Source of the DNA: Rhodospirillum sp.
Lineage (GTDB): Bacteria > Pseudomonadota > Alphaproteobacteria > Dongiales > Dongiaceae
Reading direction: 5' to 3'
DNA: 64,000 bases
Assembly (NCBI GenBank): GCA_013822765.1
Contig: PNKY01000003.1
Coordinates: 1 to 64,000 of the forward strand
Made by a program: the position numbers and the translations under genes
Notes under the pieces: model-generated
The model's database searches: none
The model's input: only the letters and a program-made list of their open reading frames with translations
Told to the model about the DNA's origin: nothing
In this document: piece by piece, positions 10,018 through 21,640 of the stretch
Layout: each line of letters begins with the position of its first letter
How positions within the stretch are numbered: position 1 is the stretch's first letter

Positions 10018-11090
10018 TCCACTTCCGCCAGCCGCTCGGCTTGGTCGTGGGAGATCAGCGCGTCGACCACCTCGTCGAGCGCGGCGCCTTCCATCACCTT
10101 GTCGAGCTTGTAGATGGTGAGGTTGATGCGGTGGTCGGTGCAGCGGCCTTGCGGGAAGTTGTAGGTGCGGATGCGCTCCGATCGGTCGCCCGAGCCAACC
10201 TGGCTCTTGCGGTTGGCGGCGCGCTCGGCATCGCGCTTGGCGCGCTCCGCGTCATAGAGCCGGGCGCGCAGCACCTTCATCGCCTTGGCCTTGTTCTTGT
10301 GCTGCGATTTCTCGTCCTGCTGCTGCACCACAACGCCGGTCGGGATGTGGGTGATGCGCACCGCGCTGTCGGTGGTGTTGACCGACTGACCGCCGGGGCC
10401 GCTGGAGCGGAACACGTCGATGCGCAGATCCTTTTCCTCGATGTGGATGTCGACCTCTTCAGCTTCCGGCATCACCGCGACGGTGGCGGCCGAGGTGTGG
10501 ATGCGCCCGGACGCTTCGGTCTCCGGCACGCGTTGCACACGATGCACGCCGGATTCGAATTTCAACCGCGCGAACACGTTGCGGCCGGTTATGGTGGCGG
10601 TCGCTTCCTTGACGCCGCCGAGGCCGGTCTCGTTGACGTCCATCTGCTCGAACTTCCAGCCCTTGATCGCGGCATAGCGGGCGTACATGCGGAACAGGGC
10701 GGCCGCGAACAAAGCGGCCTCTTCGCCGCCGGTGCCGGCGCGCACTTCCAGGATGGCATTGCGCTCGTCGGCCTCGTCCTTGGGCAGGAGCATCAGCTTC
10801 ACCCTGTGCTCGAGCTCCGGCACGCGGGCGCGCAGGGCGACCACCTCGTCCTCGACCAGGATGCGCATCTCCGCCTCGGTCTTGGGATCGGCGAGCAGAG
10901 CTTCCAGGTCGCTCAGCTCCTTCTTCGCGATCTTCCACTGCTGGATCGATTCCACCAGCGGCGTCAGGTCGGAATATTCCTTGGAGTTGCGCGCGTAGGC
11001 GCCGGCATCTTTCTGGTCCGGACGGGCCAACAGGGCCGCCAGCTCATCGTGCCGCTTCACCACGCGGTCGAGCTTTGGTTCCAAGCTCAC
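10014..11090 (-). CDS. prfA: Peptide chain release factor 1
   Basis: Recognises UAA and UAG stop codons and triggers peptide release on the ribosome. 358 residues, the usual length. The stop-codon recognition tripeptide is PET (189-191), the RF1-type P-x-T, and the catalytic GGQ is at 233-235 within [10 protein letters not shown]. It overlaps prmC by four bases downstream and the GluTR-like gene by four bases upstream, giving a tightly coupled run hisS, GluTR-like, prfA, prmC. The methylation target of PrmC (Q235) is present. Confidence 0.98.
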   Translation of the reverse strand: MSLEPKLDRVVKRHDELAALLARPDQKDAGAYARNSKEYSDLTPLVESIQQWKIAKKELSDLEALLADPKTEAEMRILVEDEVVALRARVPELEHRVKLMLLPKDEADERNAILEVRAGTGGEEAALFAAALFRMYARYAAIKGWKFEQMDVNETGLGGVKEATATITGRNVFARLKFESGVHRVQRVPETEASGRIHTSAATVAVMPEAEEVDIHIEEKDLRIDVFRSSGPGGQSVNTTDSAVRITHIPTGVVVQQQDEKSQHKNKAKAMKVLRARLYDAERAKRDAERAANRKSQVGSGDRSERIRTYNFPQGRCTDHRINLTIYKLDKVMEGAALDEVVDALISHDQAERLAEVE

Positions 11091-12364
11091 TTTTTCTGGT
11101 CCTTGTCGTTCAATCCAAACAGACGGCGCAAGGCCGCCTCGAGATCCTTGGTCGGCGCCGCCGCTTTCAGCGCCAGCTTGGGGCTATGCAGCAGCCGGTT
11201 GATCAGGCGCCGCGTCGCCTCCGCCGCGTCGATGCCGGGTTGTGCCAGCACTTCGGCGCGGTGCTGCTCGAAGTGGCGGTGCAGATCGGCGATCACCGGG
11301 GCGGCCTCCTGCTCCGTCAGTTGCCGGCGGAAGCCCGCCACCGACTGGTCAACGATCCGCCAAGCGTCTTCCGCCTCGCTGGCGCGATGCTGGCGGCCGG
11401 CCATCGCCAGGCGCTCCAGATCGTCCAGCGTATACAGGAACGCATCGTCGAGATCGGCGATGCGCGCATCCATATCGCCCGGGACTCCGCTGTCGATCAA
11501 GAGGATCGGCCGCCGCTTGCGCGCTTTCAGCGCCGCTTTGACCATTTCGGCCGAAACGATCTGAGCACCGAGATCGAGCGCGCTCACCACCAGGTCGGAT
11601 GCCGCCAGCGCCTGCGGCAGTTCGCCGAACGGCCGCCAATGAGAATGGTGGCGCTCGGCCCAGGCCCGGGCGCGGCGCTCCTGCGGATGCACCATGGTCC
11701 AGCGCTTCACGCCGGTGGCGGACACCTGCTCGAAGATCAGCTCCGCCATGTCGCCGTCGCCGATCAACAGGCCGCCGAGGTTGCTGACGTCGCCATGCAT
11801 GCGCCGCAGCACGCTGACCGCGCAGGCGGCCATGGAGACCGACTGGCCGGCGATGCCGGTCTCATGCCGCACGCGCTTAGCCGACTGATAGGCTGCTTCG
11901 AGAATGCGGTCGAGCTCAGGCCCGCTCATGCCGGCATGTTGCGCGAGCTGCTGCAGTTCCTTGACCTGGCCCAGCACCTGCGGCTCGCCCACGATCTGGC
12001 TCTCCAGCGAGGCGGCGACGGCGAAGGCATAGCGCAACGCCGCCTGGTCGGTCAGCGCATGCAGGCGCGGCGCGATCTCCGCCTCGGTCAGCCCACCCGC
12101 CTCGGCCAGCAGGCCGGTCAATTTAGCCTGCGCGGTGCCGGTGTCCGGCGCCACGCACCAGACCTCGCAGCGGTCGCAGGTCACCACCGCCATCGCCTGG
12201 TCGATGCCGCTCTCGCGGCAGCGGCCGAGCAGCCGCAGCACGTCTCCGGCGTCGCCCTGCAGGCGTTCGCGCAGCACCTGCGGGCCAGTGCGATGATTGA
12301 CCCCGACGATCAGGAATGTCGCGGCTTCTACCCCATGCGGGCTTGTGTCACTGATACTGAGCAA
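11087..12364 (-). CDS. hemA: Divergent glutamyl-tRNA reductase (GluTR) family protein
   Basis: Homologue along its whole length (425 aa) of the enzyme that reduces glutamyl-tRNA to glutamate-1-semialdehyde for tetrapyrrole synthesis. Recognisable blocks: GVNHRTGP (21-28), TCDR with the nucleophile Cys63, [21 protein letters not shown], a Rossmann-type nucleotide site ([11 protein letters not shown]) and the C-terminal dimerisation region. Several residues that are nearly invariant in E. coli-type enzymes are changed: TCNR to TCDR, the active-site His to Tyr112, GLDS to SLES, NRT to HPQ (226-228) and PRD to PGD. The gene sits just before prfA, as hemA does in gammaproteobacteria, and overlaps hisS by 17 nt. 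Most Alphaproteobacteria make aminolevulinate by the Shemin route, so activity is uncertain. Confidence 0.8.
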   Translation of the reverse strand: MLSISDTSPHGVEAATFLIVGVNHRTGPQVLRERLQGDAGDVLRLLGRCRESGIDQAMAVVTCDRCEVWCVAPDTGTAQAKLTGLLAEAGGLTEAEIAPRLHALTDQAALRYAFAVAASLESQIVGEPQVLGQVKELQQLAQHAGMSGPELDRILEAAYQSAKRVRHETGIAGQSVSMAACAVSVLRRMHGDVSNLGGLLIGDGDMAELIFEQVSATGVKRWTMVHPQERRARAWAERHHSHWRPFGELPQALAASDLVVSALDLGAQIVSAEMVKAALKARKRRPILLIDSGVPGDMDARIADLDDAFLYTLDDLERLAMAGRQHRASEAEDAWRIVDQSVAGFRRQLTEQEAAPVIADLHRHFEQHRAEVLAQPGIDAAEATRRLINRLLHSPKLALKAAAPTKDLEAALRRLFGLNDKDQKK

Positions 12365-13592
12365 GGGACTCGATCAACGTCTCGAGCGGCACTTCGCGCT
12401 GCTCGCCGCTGTCGAGATCGCGCACAGCGGCGACATTCTTGGCCAACTCGGTCTCACCCAGGATGACGGCGACGCGGGCATTCAGCTTGTTGGCGCGCTT
12501 CATGCGCTTGCCCATGTTGCCGGAATAGCCGAGGTCGGCCGCCAGGCCGGCCTGGCGGATCTTGTTGGCGAGGATCAGCGCCTCGCGCTCCGCTTCCGCG
12601 CCGATCGGCACCAAGGCGATCGGCCGGCGCGCCTTCGGCTCTTCCTTGAGAAGCATCATGCAGCGCTCGACGCCACTGGCCCAGCCGACGCCCGGCGTCT
12701 CCGGCCCGCCCATGATGCCGACCAGGCCGTCATAGCGGCCGCCGCCCATCACGGTGCCCTGCGCGCCGAGATCGTCAGAGATGACCTCGAAGCAGGTATG
12801 GCAGTAGTAGTCTAGCCCGCGCACCAAACGCGGATTGACCGAATGCGGAATGCCGATCACGTCCAGCCCTTCCAGCACGCGCGAGAAGAAATCCTTGCTC
12901 GCCTGGTTCAGGTGGTCGGAATAGACCGGCGCGTTTGCGACGATCGCCTTGTCGCCCTCGTCCTTGGAATCGAGGATGCGCATCGGATTGCGATCCAGCC
13001 GCTCCAGGCTCTCCTTGCTCAGCTTGTCCTTGAAGCCGGAGAGATAGGACACCAGCACGTCCCGGTAGATCTTGCGGCTCTCGGCGTCGCCAAGCGAATT
13101 GACGTCGAGATAGCAGCGGTCCCAGACGCCGAGGCGGCGCAGAAACTCGACGCCGACGGCGATGATCTCGACGTCGCCCATCGGATCGGCGACGCCCAGC
13201 AACTCGACACCGGTCTGGTGGAACTGGCGCAGGCGGCCCTTCTGCGGGCGCTCATAGCGGAACATCGGACCGCTGTAGAAGTATTTGAGCGGCGCATGCT
13301 GCGCGAGACCTTCGGAGATGAAGGCGCGCGCGACGCTCGCCGTTCCTTCCGGCCTGAGGGTGATGGTCTCGCCGCCGCGGTCGGTGAAGGTGTACATCTC
13401 CTTGGTCACGATATCGGAGGTGTCGCCGAGCGTGCGCTTGAACACTTCCGAGAACTCGAAGATCGGGGTTTCGATCTCGAGATAGCCGGAGCATTCCGCG
13501 GCCGCGCGCGCAGTATCGACGACGTGCCGATAGCGGCGCATCTCGTCCGGCAACAGATCGTGCGTGCCGCGAACCGGCTGAAGCTGAGACAC
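12348..13592 (-). CDS. hisS: Histidine-tRNA ligase
   Basis: Class II aminoacyl-tRNA synthetase charging tRNA-His. 414 residues. Motif 2 region with FRYERPQKGR, the histidine-specific segments (LVRGLDYYCHTCFEV and GGGRYDGL) and an anticodon-binding C-terminal domain (from about residue 320) are all visible. It lies 43 nt downstream of ispG and overlaps the following GluTR-like gene by 17 nt, so these minus-strand genes look like one transcript. The order ispG-hisS-prfA-prmC is common in Alphaproteobacteria, with the GluTR-like gene inserted. Confidence 0.97.
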   Translation of the reverse strand: MSQLQPVRGTHDLLPDEMRRYRHVVDTARAAAECSGYLEIETPIFEFSEVFKRTLGDTSDIVTKEMYTFTDRGGETITLRPEGTASVARAFISEGLAQHAPLKYFYSGPMFRYERPQKGRLRQFHQTGVELLGVADPMGDVEIIAVGVEFLRRLGVWDRCYLDVNSLGDAESRKIYRDVLVSYLSGFKDKLSKESLERLDRNPMRILDSKDEGDKAIVANAPVYSDHLNQASKDFFSRVLEGLDVIGIPHSVNPRLVRGLDYYCHTCFEVISDDLGAQGTVMGGGRYDGLVGIMGGPETPGVGWASGVERCMMLLKEEPKARRPIALVPIGAEAEREALILANKIRQAGLAADLGYSGNMGKRMKRANKLNARVAVILGETELAKNVAAVRDLDSGEQREVPLETLIESLAQYQ

Positions 13593-13635
13593 CGAAGAAC
13601 CTTCCTGGAAAAGTGACGCGTGCGACCCGAACGAA

Positions 13636-14784
13636 CTAGGCGGCGCTGCTGGCGGCCGGCTTCTCGGCCCCTTCGTTGGCCGCTTTCTCAGCCTCGATCT
13701 CGGCCGCCTTCTTCTCGATCAGCTCGGCCATATGCTCGACGATGTCCTGGTCCTTGAGCCGATGGTGCTGCTGGCCGGCGAGGTAGACCATGTGGGTATT
13801 GTTGCCGCCGCCGGTGAAGCCGATGTCGGTCTCGCGCGCTTCGCCCGGGCCGTTCACCACGCAGCCGATGATGCTGACCGTCATCGGGGTGGTGATGTGG
13901 CTGATGCGCTTTTCGAGCGCTTCCACCGTCTTGATCACGTCGAAATTCTGCCGCGCGCAGGACGGGCAGGAAATCAGGTTGACGCCGCGGTGCCGCAGGT
14001 TGAGCGACTTCAGCATCTCGTAACCGACCTTCACCTCTTCCGCCGGATCGGCCGAGAGCGAGACGCGCACGGTGTCGCCGATACCCGACCACAGCAGCAT
14101 GCCGAGGCCGATCGAGGACTTGACCGTGCCAGTGCGCAGGCCGCCGGCTTCGGTGATGCCGACATGGAGCGGGTAGTCGCAAGCTTCCGCCAGCGCCTGA
14201 TAGGCCGCCACGGCGAGGAACACGTCCGACGCCTTGACGCTGATCTTGAAGTCGAAGAAGTCGTGGTCCTCGAGAATCTTGGCGTGATTGAGCGCGGATT
14301 CGACCATCGCCTCCGGGCAGGGCTCGCCATAGCGCTCCAGCAACTCGCGCTCGAGCGAGCCGGCATTGACGCCGATGCGCATGGAGCAGCCATGGTCCTT
14401 GGCCGCCTGCACCACTTCCTTGACCCGCGCCGCGCTGCCGATGTTGCCGGGATTGATGCGCAGGCATGCGGCGCCAGCCTTGGCCGCCTCGATGCCGCGC
14501 TTGTAGTGGAAGTGGATGTCCGCGACGATCGGGATCTTCACCGCCTTCACGATCTCCGGCAGCGCCGCGGTCGATTCCTCGTCCGGGCAGGAGACGCGGA
14601 CGATGTCGCAGCCGGCCGCCTCGGCCTCCTGGATCTGCTTGATGGTCGCCGCCGCGTCCGCCGTCAGCGTGTTGGTCATGGTTTGGACGGAGATCGGCGC
14701 GTCGCCGCCCACCAGCACCGAGCCCACCCGGATCTGCCGGGACTTGCGGCGGTGGATGTCGCGATAGGGGCGGACGCTCATCAA
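13636..14784 (-). CDS. ispG: 4-hydroxy-3-methylbut-2-enyl diphosphate synthase
   Basis: Penultimate enzyme of the non-mevalonate (MEP) isoprenoid pathway; a [4Fe-4S] protein that converts MEcPP to HMBPP. 382 residues with the N-terminal TIM-barrel domain and the cluster-binding C-terminal part: the cysteines of [10 protein letters not shown] and [10 protein letters not shown] are intact. The C-terminus ends in a low-complexity Ala/Glu/Lys tail. Two Met codons stand at the start (14784 and 14781). About 180 nt of non-coding sequence precede it, which probably holds the promoter of this downstream cluster. Confidence 0.97.
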   Translation of the reverse strand: MMSVRPYRDIHRRKSRQIRVGSVLVGGDAPISVQTMTNTLTADAAATIKQIQEAEAAGCDIVRVSCPDEESTAALPEIVKAVKIPIVADIHFHYKRGIEAAKAGAACLRINPGNIGSAARVKEVVQAAKDHGCSMRIGVNAGSLERELLERYGEPCPEAMVESALNHAKILEDHDFFDFKISVKASDVFLAVAAYQALAEACDYPLHVGITEAGGLRTGTVKSSIGLGMLLWSGIGDTVRVSLSADPAEEVKVGYEMLKSLNLRHRGVNLISCPSCARQNFDVIKTVEALEKRISHITTPMTVSIIGCVVNGPGEARETDIGFTGGGNNTHMVYLAGQQHHRLKDQDIVEHMAELIEKKAAEIEAEKAANEGAEKPAASSAA

Positions 14785-14966
14785 TCAGTCTTTCCTGTTT
14801 CGGCGCCCCGGTTGCAATGGGGGCGCGATTCGTCGGGCGCGCGATGGCTTATCGCTGCGTCGGGCAGAAGATGCGCTGCCAGGGGCAAAAGATCAAGCCT
14901 GCCGGGCCTTCTATATCCTTAGGCCAAGCACTTGAAAAGAAATGGTAATCCGGATCATCTGGTGGG

Positions 14967-16016
14967 CTAGTTGGTCGCTGGGGCGGCCTTGGTAGTCTTG
15001 AGGGCGGTGCCGTCGCGCAGCTTCTTGGCGTCGAGCGGGATGTCGCGCTTGACTAGGCCGACGGTCCCCAGGCTTTTCAGCTTCTTGCCATTGACCAGGA
15101 TCTCGATGCCCCCGGCGTTGCCGGTGGTCAGCATCAGGCCCTTTTCCTCGGGCACGGTGTAGGTCTCGCCGGACCGCAGGACGCGGGAGAACACCACTTC
15201 CTTCTTCTCGTTGGTGATCTGGATCCAGCTTTCCAGCCGCGCCCGCACCACGATCTTGCCGGCCTGCCCTTCGGCGGCAGCCTCCTCCTGGGGCGGCGAT
15301 TCCTCGACCACCTCTTCGCCCGTGCTGGCGATATCCGCCTCCGGCGGCACCACCTGGTCCTCCGTGGTGGCCGGGATTTCCTCGGCCGGTGGGGTTGCCT
15401 CCGGCGTAGCTTCGGTGGCGGACCCGGTTGGCTCGGGGCCGGGGCTCGCCTCCGCATTGGTGGGCGACGGCGTTGCGGGCCGTGCGGCAACCTCCGGCTC
15501 CTCGCTCGGCGCCGGCTCGGCGGGGGCGGTTTCCTCGATTGGCGTGTCGGTGGCGACGGTCTCTGTCTCGCTTTCGCCGCCCGAAACGATGGCCCAGACG
15601 CCATAGGCCGCGAGGGCCAGGACGACCAAGCCGCCCAGCATCAGGACCGGGGAGCCGTGCACCTGGGACAGCGCCACCGGCGCCGGCTCGGCGGGCTCCA
15701 CGCGCTTGTCAGGTGCCCTGCGCTGGCCGGCAAGCTCGGCGTGATAGTCGGTGATCAACCGGTTGCCGTCGAAGCCGAGATAATCCGCGTAGGTGCGGAT
15801 GTAGCCGATCATGTAGGCGGTGCCGGGCAGGTCCTTGCGCCGGCCTTCTTCGATGGCTTTGAGATAAATCGGCCTGATGTGGGTGACGGCGGAAATGGTC
15901 GCTAGGTCCTGGCCGACCTCTTCGCGGCGGCGACGAAGCATCGCGCCGATTTCGGCCAAGCCGCCGCCGGCCGTCCGGTTCGTTTCTGAGCTGCCCGACC
16001 CGTCCATCATGACCAT
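14967..16016 (-). CDS. RodZ-like HTH/DUF4115 membrane protein
   Basis: Inner-membrane protein of the RodZ type, which in other bacteria links the MreB cytoskeleton to the cell-wall machinery. N-terminal HTH_25 domain at about residues 20-85 (EIGAMLRRRREEVGQDLATI and YMIGYIRTYADYLG), one transmembrane segment at about 122-143, a long acidic Pro/Glu/Thr-rich periplasmic linker, and a DUF4115 domain at about 255-335. Candidate Met starts lie at 16016, 16010 and 16007. It is downstream of ptsP and upstream of ispG, as in many Alphaproteobacteria. A role in cell shape is inferred from the family. Confidence 0.88.
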   Translation of the reverse strand: MVMMDGSGSSETNRTAGGGLAEIGAMLRRRREEVGQDLATISAVTHIRPIYLKAIEEGRRKDLPGTAYMIGYIRTYADYLGFDGNRLITDYHAELAGQRRAPDKRVEPAEPAPVALSQVHGSPVLMLGGLVVLALAAYGVWAIVSGGESETETVATDTPIEETAPAEPAPSEEPEVAARPATPSPTNAEASPGPEPTGSATEATPEATPPAEEIPATTEDQVVPPEADIASTGEEVVEESPPQEEAAAEGQAGKIVVRARLESWIQITNEKKEVVFSRVLRSGETYTVPEEKGLMLTTGNAGGIEILVNGKKLKSLGTVGLVKRDIPLDAKKLRDGTALKTTKAAPATN

Positions 16017-16130
16017 GTATCTGCCCGCGACCGTTGAGAAATCCTTTCAGGATTTCCGCTTTGCCCTCGTGTCGCCGGACGCTGATGTCTCGCGGCTATA
16101 TATATACCGCGGCGAGGGCCCCGCAATGTT

Positions 16131-18398
16131 CTAAAGGGGTATCTTGTGATCCAAGGCATAATCCAGCAGAGCGCTCCTCAAAGACGGTCCGTCAAGCTGT
16201 TGGATGGTCTGCCAGTAACCATATAAGCCGTTGAAATCCAGGCTTCGAATCGCGGCCCGCATGGGCAAAACCCGGGGCGGTGCCATGGACAAGGCACGAT
16301 AGCCGAGGCACAGCAGCGCCATTGCCGCCAGGGGATCCCCCGCCATCTCGCCGCACAACCCGAACGGCTTGCCCGCTTCGCTGGCCGCGCGTGCGACCTC
16401 TGCCAGGGCCCGTCTCATGGCTGGCGCCAGCGTGTCGTACCGCCCGGCTGCCGCCGGATTGTCCCGATCAGCTGCAAACAGGAATTGTTGCAGATCGTTG
16501 CTCCCGACCGAGAGAAAATCGACCCGCTTGAGCAATTCGGGGAGCTGCCATAGCAGGGCCGGCACCTCCACCATCGCCCCCACCTTGACCTCGCTCGGCA
16601 GCGGCGTGCTGCGCCCGGCCTGCCGCTTCAATTCGAGGTCCAGCAGGCGCCGGCAGGAATCGAACTCGGTGAGTTCGGTCACCATCGGGAACATGACCGA
16701 GAGCGTGCGGCCCGCCGCCGCGTTCATCATGGCGCGCAGCTGCTGGCGCAGCATGGCGGGCCGATCGAGCGCGATGCGGATGGCGCGCCAGCCCATCGCG
16801 GGATTCTCCTCCGGCGCGCGGTTCCAGTACGGCAGCACCTTGTCGGAGCCGATGTCGAGGGTGCGGAAGATGACCGGCCGGTTGCCCGCGCCGTCCAGCA
16901 CCTTGCGATAGATCTCGGTCTGCCGCGGCACGTCGGGATATTCGTGCGAGATCATGAAGGGGATCTCGGTGCGATAGAGCCCGATGCCGACCGCGTTGGT
17001 CGCGGCCAGCTGCGGTACATCCATCAGCAGACCGGCGTTGATGTTGAGATCGACGCTGATGCCGTCGCGCGTTACCGCCGGCAGTTCGCGGATCGCGGCA
17101 TAGGCTTCGCGTTTCACCAGGCGCTGGCGCATGCTTTCGACGAAGGTCGCCTGGATGTCATCGGACGGCCGGATGAACAAGGTGGCGTTGTCGCCGTCGA
17201 TCACCAGCGGATCGCCATCGCCGACTCGCTGCATCAGATCCTGGCAGCGGCCGAGCACCGGAATGTCGAGCGCGCGCGCGACGATCGCGACATGGGCGTT
17301 CTGCGAGCCTTCCTCCAGCACCACGCCCTTGAGGCGCGTCCGGTCGTAATCCAGCAGCTCGGCGGGTCCCATGGTGCGCGCCACCACGATCGCCTCTTCC
17401 GGCAGGCGGCGCAGCGTCGGCATGTCAGCGCCCAGCAGATGGCGCAGCAGGCGGTTGGCAAGGTCGTCGAGATCGGCTAGGCGCTCGCGCAGATACGGGT
17501 CGGTCATCTCCCGCATGCGGGCGCGGGTGTCGTTCTGCACCTTCTGCACCGCCGCTTCCGCGGTGAGGCCGGTTTGCACCGCCTCCATCATACGGTTGCG
17601 CCAGCCCTGGTCCTGCGCGAACAGGCGATAGGTCTCAAGCACGTCGAAATGCTCGCCCTGGCCCGCGATGTCGCCGGCGCTCAGCATGGTGTCGATCGAG
17701 CTTTGCATCTCCATGAGGGCGGCAGCGAGACGCTCGGACTCGCGCTCGGGATCTTCGGCGACCAGCTGCTGCAGTTGAAGTGTCTGCTGATGCAGAACGG
17801 CGATGCCGCGCGCCAGGCCAGGGCACAGCGTGACGCCGTCCAGCCGTAGCGGCAGCAGCGCGATGCCGTCGCCGGGGCGCAGCTCCTCCGCGCTGACCAG
17901 CTCGCCGCTCGCCACCAGCTCGGCCAGCACCATAGCGACGGTCTCGAGGGTCTCGATCTCCTCCTCGGTGTACTGCCGGCGGGTGCGGTTCTGGATGACA
18001 AGGACGCCGATGACCCGGCCGGCGCGCAGGATCGGCACGCCCATCAGCGACTGGAACAGCTCTTCGCCGGTTTCCGGGCGGTAGGCGAATTGCGGATGAT
18101 GCTGGGCGTCCGCCAACGCCAAGGGCCGCGCGTGGCCGGCGATGTCGCCGACCAGGCCTTCGCCCACCCGCAGGCGGGTCTTGTGCACGGCCTCTTTCTT
18201 CAGACCCTCGGTGGCGAACAGCTCCAGCACCTCGCCGGCGCGCAGCAGGTAGATGGAGCAGACCTCCGCCACCATCTCTCCGGCGATCAGCTTGACCGTC
18301 TGGTCGAGCCGCAGCTGCGCCGCGCCGCCCCGCGCCATCACGTTGCGCAAGCGCTTGAGCAACATGCGCGCTCCGGTGAGGCCAGGCGCTTCTGTCAT
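16131..18398 (-). CDS. ptsP: Phosphoenolpyruvate-protein phosphotransferase PtsP (nitrogen PTS enzyme I)
   Basis: First enzyme of the nitrogen-related phosphotransferase system: autophosphorylates from PEP and passes phosphate to NPr. 755 residues: GAF domain at about 20-165, the HPr-interaction helical domain, the phosphohistidine domain with active His369 in GSQNAHVAIVAR, and the PEP-binding barrel with Cys682 in FGLCGEMAGDP. The GAF domain in this class senses small molecules such as glutamine, which is family knowledge. No other PTS gene is in the window. Downstream of the nitronate monooxygenase-like gene with a 2-nt gap, hence the same transcript. Confidence 0.96.
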   Translation of the reverse strand: MTEAPGLTGARMLLKRLRNVMARGGAAQLRLDQTVKLIAGEMVAEVCSIYLLRAGEVLELFATEGLKKEAVHKTRLRVGEGLVGDIAGHARPLALADAQHHPQFAYRPETGEELFQSLMGVPILRAGRVIGVLVIQNRTRRQYTEEEIETLETVAMVLAELVASGELVSAEELRPGDGIALLPLRLDGVTLCPGLARGIAVLHQQTLQLQQLVAEDPERESERLAAALMEMQSSIDTMLSAGDIAGQGEHFDVLETYRLFAQDQGWRNRMMEAVQTGLTAEAAVQKVQNDTRARMREMTDPYLRERLADLDDLANRLLRHLLGADMPTLRRLPEEAIVVARTMGPAELLDYDRTRLKGVVLEEGSQNAHVAIVARALDIPVLGRCQDLMQRVGDGDPLVIDGDNATLFIRPSDDIQATFVESMRQRLVKREAYAAIRELPAVTRDGISVDLNINAGLLMDVPQLAATNAVGIGLYRTEIPFMISHEYPDVPRQTEIYRKVLDGAGNRPVIFRTLDIGSDKVLPYWNRAPEENPAMGWRAIRIALDRPAMLRQQLRAMMNAAAGRTLSVMFPMVTELTEFDSCRRLLDLELKRQAGRSTPLPSEVKVGAMVEVPALLWQLPELLKRVDFLSVGSNDLQQFLFAADRDNPAAAGRYDTLAPAMRRALAEVARAASEAGKPFGLCGEMAGDPLAAMALLCLGYRALSMAPPRVLPMRAAIRSLDFNGLYGYWQTIQQLDGPSLRSALLDYALDHKIPL

Positions 18399-18400
18399 GG

Positions 18401-19435
18401 CTAGCCTGAGATGGATTTGGGGCGATCCAGCAATGCCTGGAGCGCCTCTTCGATCAGGTCCTTGATGATCTCGGCGGTCGATTGTTCCTTGGTAACCATG
18501 CCGACGCTCTGGCCCGCCATCAGCGAGCCGGTCTCGACGTCGCCGTCGATCACCGCGCGGCGCAAGGCGCCCGCCCAGAAATGCTCGATCTCGAGCTGCG
18601 CCGCCTTCTGGTCCAGCTCGCCGCGGTCGAACTTCTCGATCACCTGCTTCTGGACCTCCATGAACTTGCGCACGCCGTCATTGACGATGGCGCGCACCGG
18701 GATGACCGGGAAGCGGTTGTCGAGCGCGACCGACGGGATGGCATCACGCGCCGCAGCGCGGATGAAGGCCTTCTTGAACTTGGGATGCGCGATCGATTCG
18801 GTCGCGCACACGAAGCGGGTGCCGAGCTGCACGCCCGAGGCGCCCATCTCCAGGTAGCCCAGCATGGCGTTGCCGCGGCCGATGCCGCCGGCCACGAACA
18901 CCGGCACGTCGGTGACGACAGGCAGGATCTCCTGCGCCAGGACGCTGGTGGAGACCGGGCCGATATGGCCGCCCGCCTCCATCCCTTCGATCACGATGGC
19001 GTCGGCGCCGGAGCGCACCAGCTTCTTGGCGAGCGAGACGGCTGGCGCGAAGCACATCACCTTGGCGCCGCCCTGTTTCAGCTTCTGGATCGCGGCGGCC
19101 GGCGGCAACCCGCCCGCCAGCACGACGTGGCTGACCTTGCCATCGAGGCAAGCCTCGACCAGTTGCTCAAGTTGTGGATGCAGCGTGATTAAATTCACGC
19201 CAAAGGGCTGGCTGGTGAGCTTGTAGGTCTCGGCGATCTCGGTCGCCAGGATGTTCGGCGGCATGGAGCCGGAGGCGATCACGCCGAACCCGCCGGCATT
19301 GGAGATGGCGGCCACCAGATGGCGCTCCGAAACCCAGGTCATGGCGCCGCACATGATGGCGTAGCGGCAACCGAGAAACTCGGTTCCGCGCCTCCACAGG
19401 TGGTTCAGCAATGCCTCGGCGTGCGCACGATCCAT
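18401..19435 (-). CDS. Nitronate monooxygenase-like FMN enzyme
   Basis: TIM-barrel flavoprotein of the 2-nitropropane dioxygenase/NMO family, 344 residues. Family features seen: an N-terminal strand with MCGAMTWVSERHLVAAISNAGG, the segment GADAIVIEGMEAGGHIGP, and the phosphate-binding FVAGGIGRGNAMLGYLEMGA followed by GVQLGTRFV. These enzymes oxidise alkyl nitronates; related FabK-type enoyl reductases share the fold, so the substrate is not certain. It lies between lysC (26 nt upstream) and ptsP (2 nt downstream) in one minus-strand run. Confidence 0.88.
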   Translation of the reverse strand: MDRAHAEALLNHLWRRGTEFLGCRYAIMCGAMTWVSERHLVAAISNAGGFGVIASGSMPPNILATEIAETYKLTSQPFGVNLITLHPQLEQLVEACLDGKVSHVVLAGGLPPAAAIQKLKQGGAKVMCFAPAVSLAKKLVRSGADAIVIEGMEAGGHIGPVSTSVLAQEILPVVTDVPVFVAGGIGRGNAMLGYLEMGASGVQLGTRFVCATESIAHPKFKKAFIRAAARDAIPSVALDNRFPVIPVRAIVNDGVRKFMEVQKQVIEKFDRGELDQKAAQLEIEHFWAGALRRAVIDGDVETGSLMAGQSVGMVTKEQSTAEIIKDLIEEALQALLDRPKSISG

Positions 19436-19460
19436 ATGGTCTTTGCTATCCCCAATCCCT

Positions 19461-20702
<1,242 letters not shown>

Positions 20703-20855
20703 GTTCGGAGAAAGCCCTTAAACTTCAGCGAGAATACCGGCCCGAAACCATTGTCTTGCCGGCGGCGGCTATCCATACTCAATGGAACCCAGCGAGGCAA
20801 GGGCTGGGCCCCCTCTCCAGCGGCGGATTTCCGCCAGATTCGGGCATTTTTTCAG

Positions 20856-21626
20856 ATGTCTTCGCAAAGCGCACCAACGGCTACTACTGGGCCCTCGGTC
20901 AGCACCGTCGACAGCACCGAAATCGCCAAGTTCAACGCCATGGCGGAGGCCTGGTGGGACCCGCACGGCGACTTCAAGCCGCTGCACCAGCTGAACCCGA
21001 CGCGCATCGCGTTCCTGCGCGATACCGCTGCGCGGCACTTCGGGCGCGCGGCGTCGGACGATGCACCGCTCGAAGGCCTCAGCCTGTGCGAGATCGGCTG
21101 CGGCGGCGGCCTGTTGACCGAGCCGATGCGTCGCCTGGGCGCCGAGGTGACAGGTGTCGATCCGTCCCACCGCAATGTCGGCATCGCCCGCGCACATGCC
21201 GAGAAGAGCGGGCTCAAGATCACCTATCTGCAATGCGCGGCGGAAGACATGGTCGATCGCGAGGAGCGCTTCGACATCGTGCTGGCGATGGAAGTGGTCG
21301 AGCATGTCGCCAACGTCGACGCCTTCATCGCGAGCTGTGCACAGTTGGTGCGGCCGGGCGGCCTGATGTTCTTCTCCACCATCAACCGCACCGCCAAGGC
21401 CTATGCCCTGGCGATCGTCGGCGCGGAATACATCATGCGCTGGCTGCCACGCGGCACTCACGACTGGCGCAAGTTCGTGAAGCCTTCGGAGCTCGCCCAG
21501 CCGCTGCGCCGCGCCGGCTTCGCGATCGAGCAGATGACCGGCGTGAGCTACAATCCGCTCGCGGATCGCTGGGGACTGACGCAGGACCTCGACGTGAACT
21601 ACATGCTAGCGGCGAAAAGGATCTGA
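20856..21626 (+). CDS. ubiG: Ubiquinone biosynthesis O-methyltransferase UbiG
   Basis: SAM-dependent enzyme that performs the two O-methylations in ubiquinone synthesis. 256 residues from the ATG at 20856. The opening FNAMAEAWWDPHGDFKPLHQ region is diagnostic of UbiG, followed by the SAM motif EIGCGGGLL, the acidic loop VTGVDPS and the C-terminal motif with RGTHDWRKFVKPSEL. A long open frame extends upstream to 19443 but that part is antisense to lysC and lacks sense. Divergent ubiG/lysC is a common alphaproteobacterial arrangement. Confidence 0.97.
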   Translation: MSSQSAPTATTGPSVSTVDSTEIAKFNAMAEAWWDPHGDFKPLHQLNPTRIAFLRDTAARHFGRAASDDAPLEGLSLCEIGCGGGLLTEPMRRLGAEVTGVDPSHRNVGIARAHAEKSGLKITYLQCAAEDMVDREERFDIVLAMEVVEHVANVDAFIASCAQLVRPGGLMFFSTINRTAKAYALAIVGAEYIMRWLPRGTHDWRKFVKPSELAQPLRRAGFAIEQMTGVSYNPLADRWGLTQDLDVNYMLAAKRI

Positions 21627-21640
21627 GGCAGGATTAGACG

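Noticed and set aside
16091..16110. Stem around the TATATATA tract between ptsP and the RodZ-like gene as a terminator or operator
   Set aside because: The stem is short, has no T-run downstream on the minus strand, and the AT core is equally consistent with a promoter.
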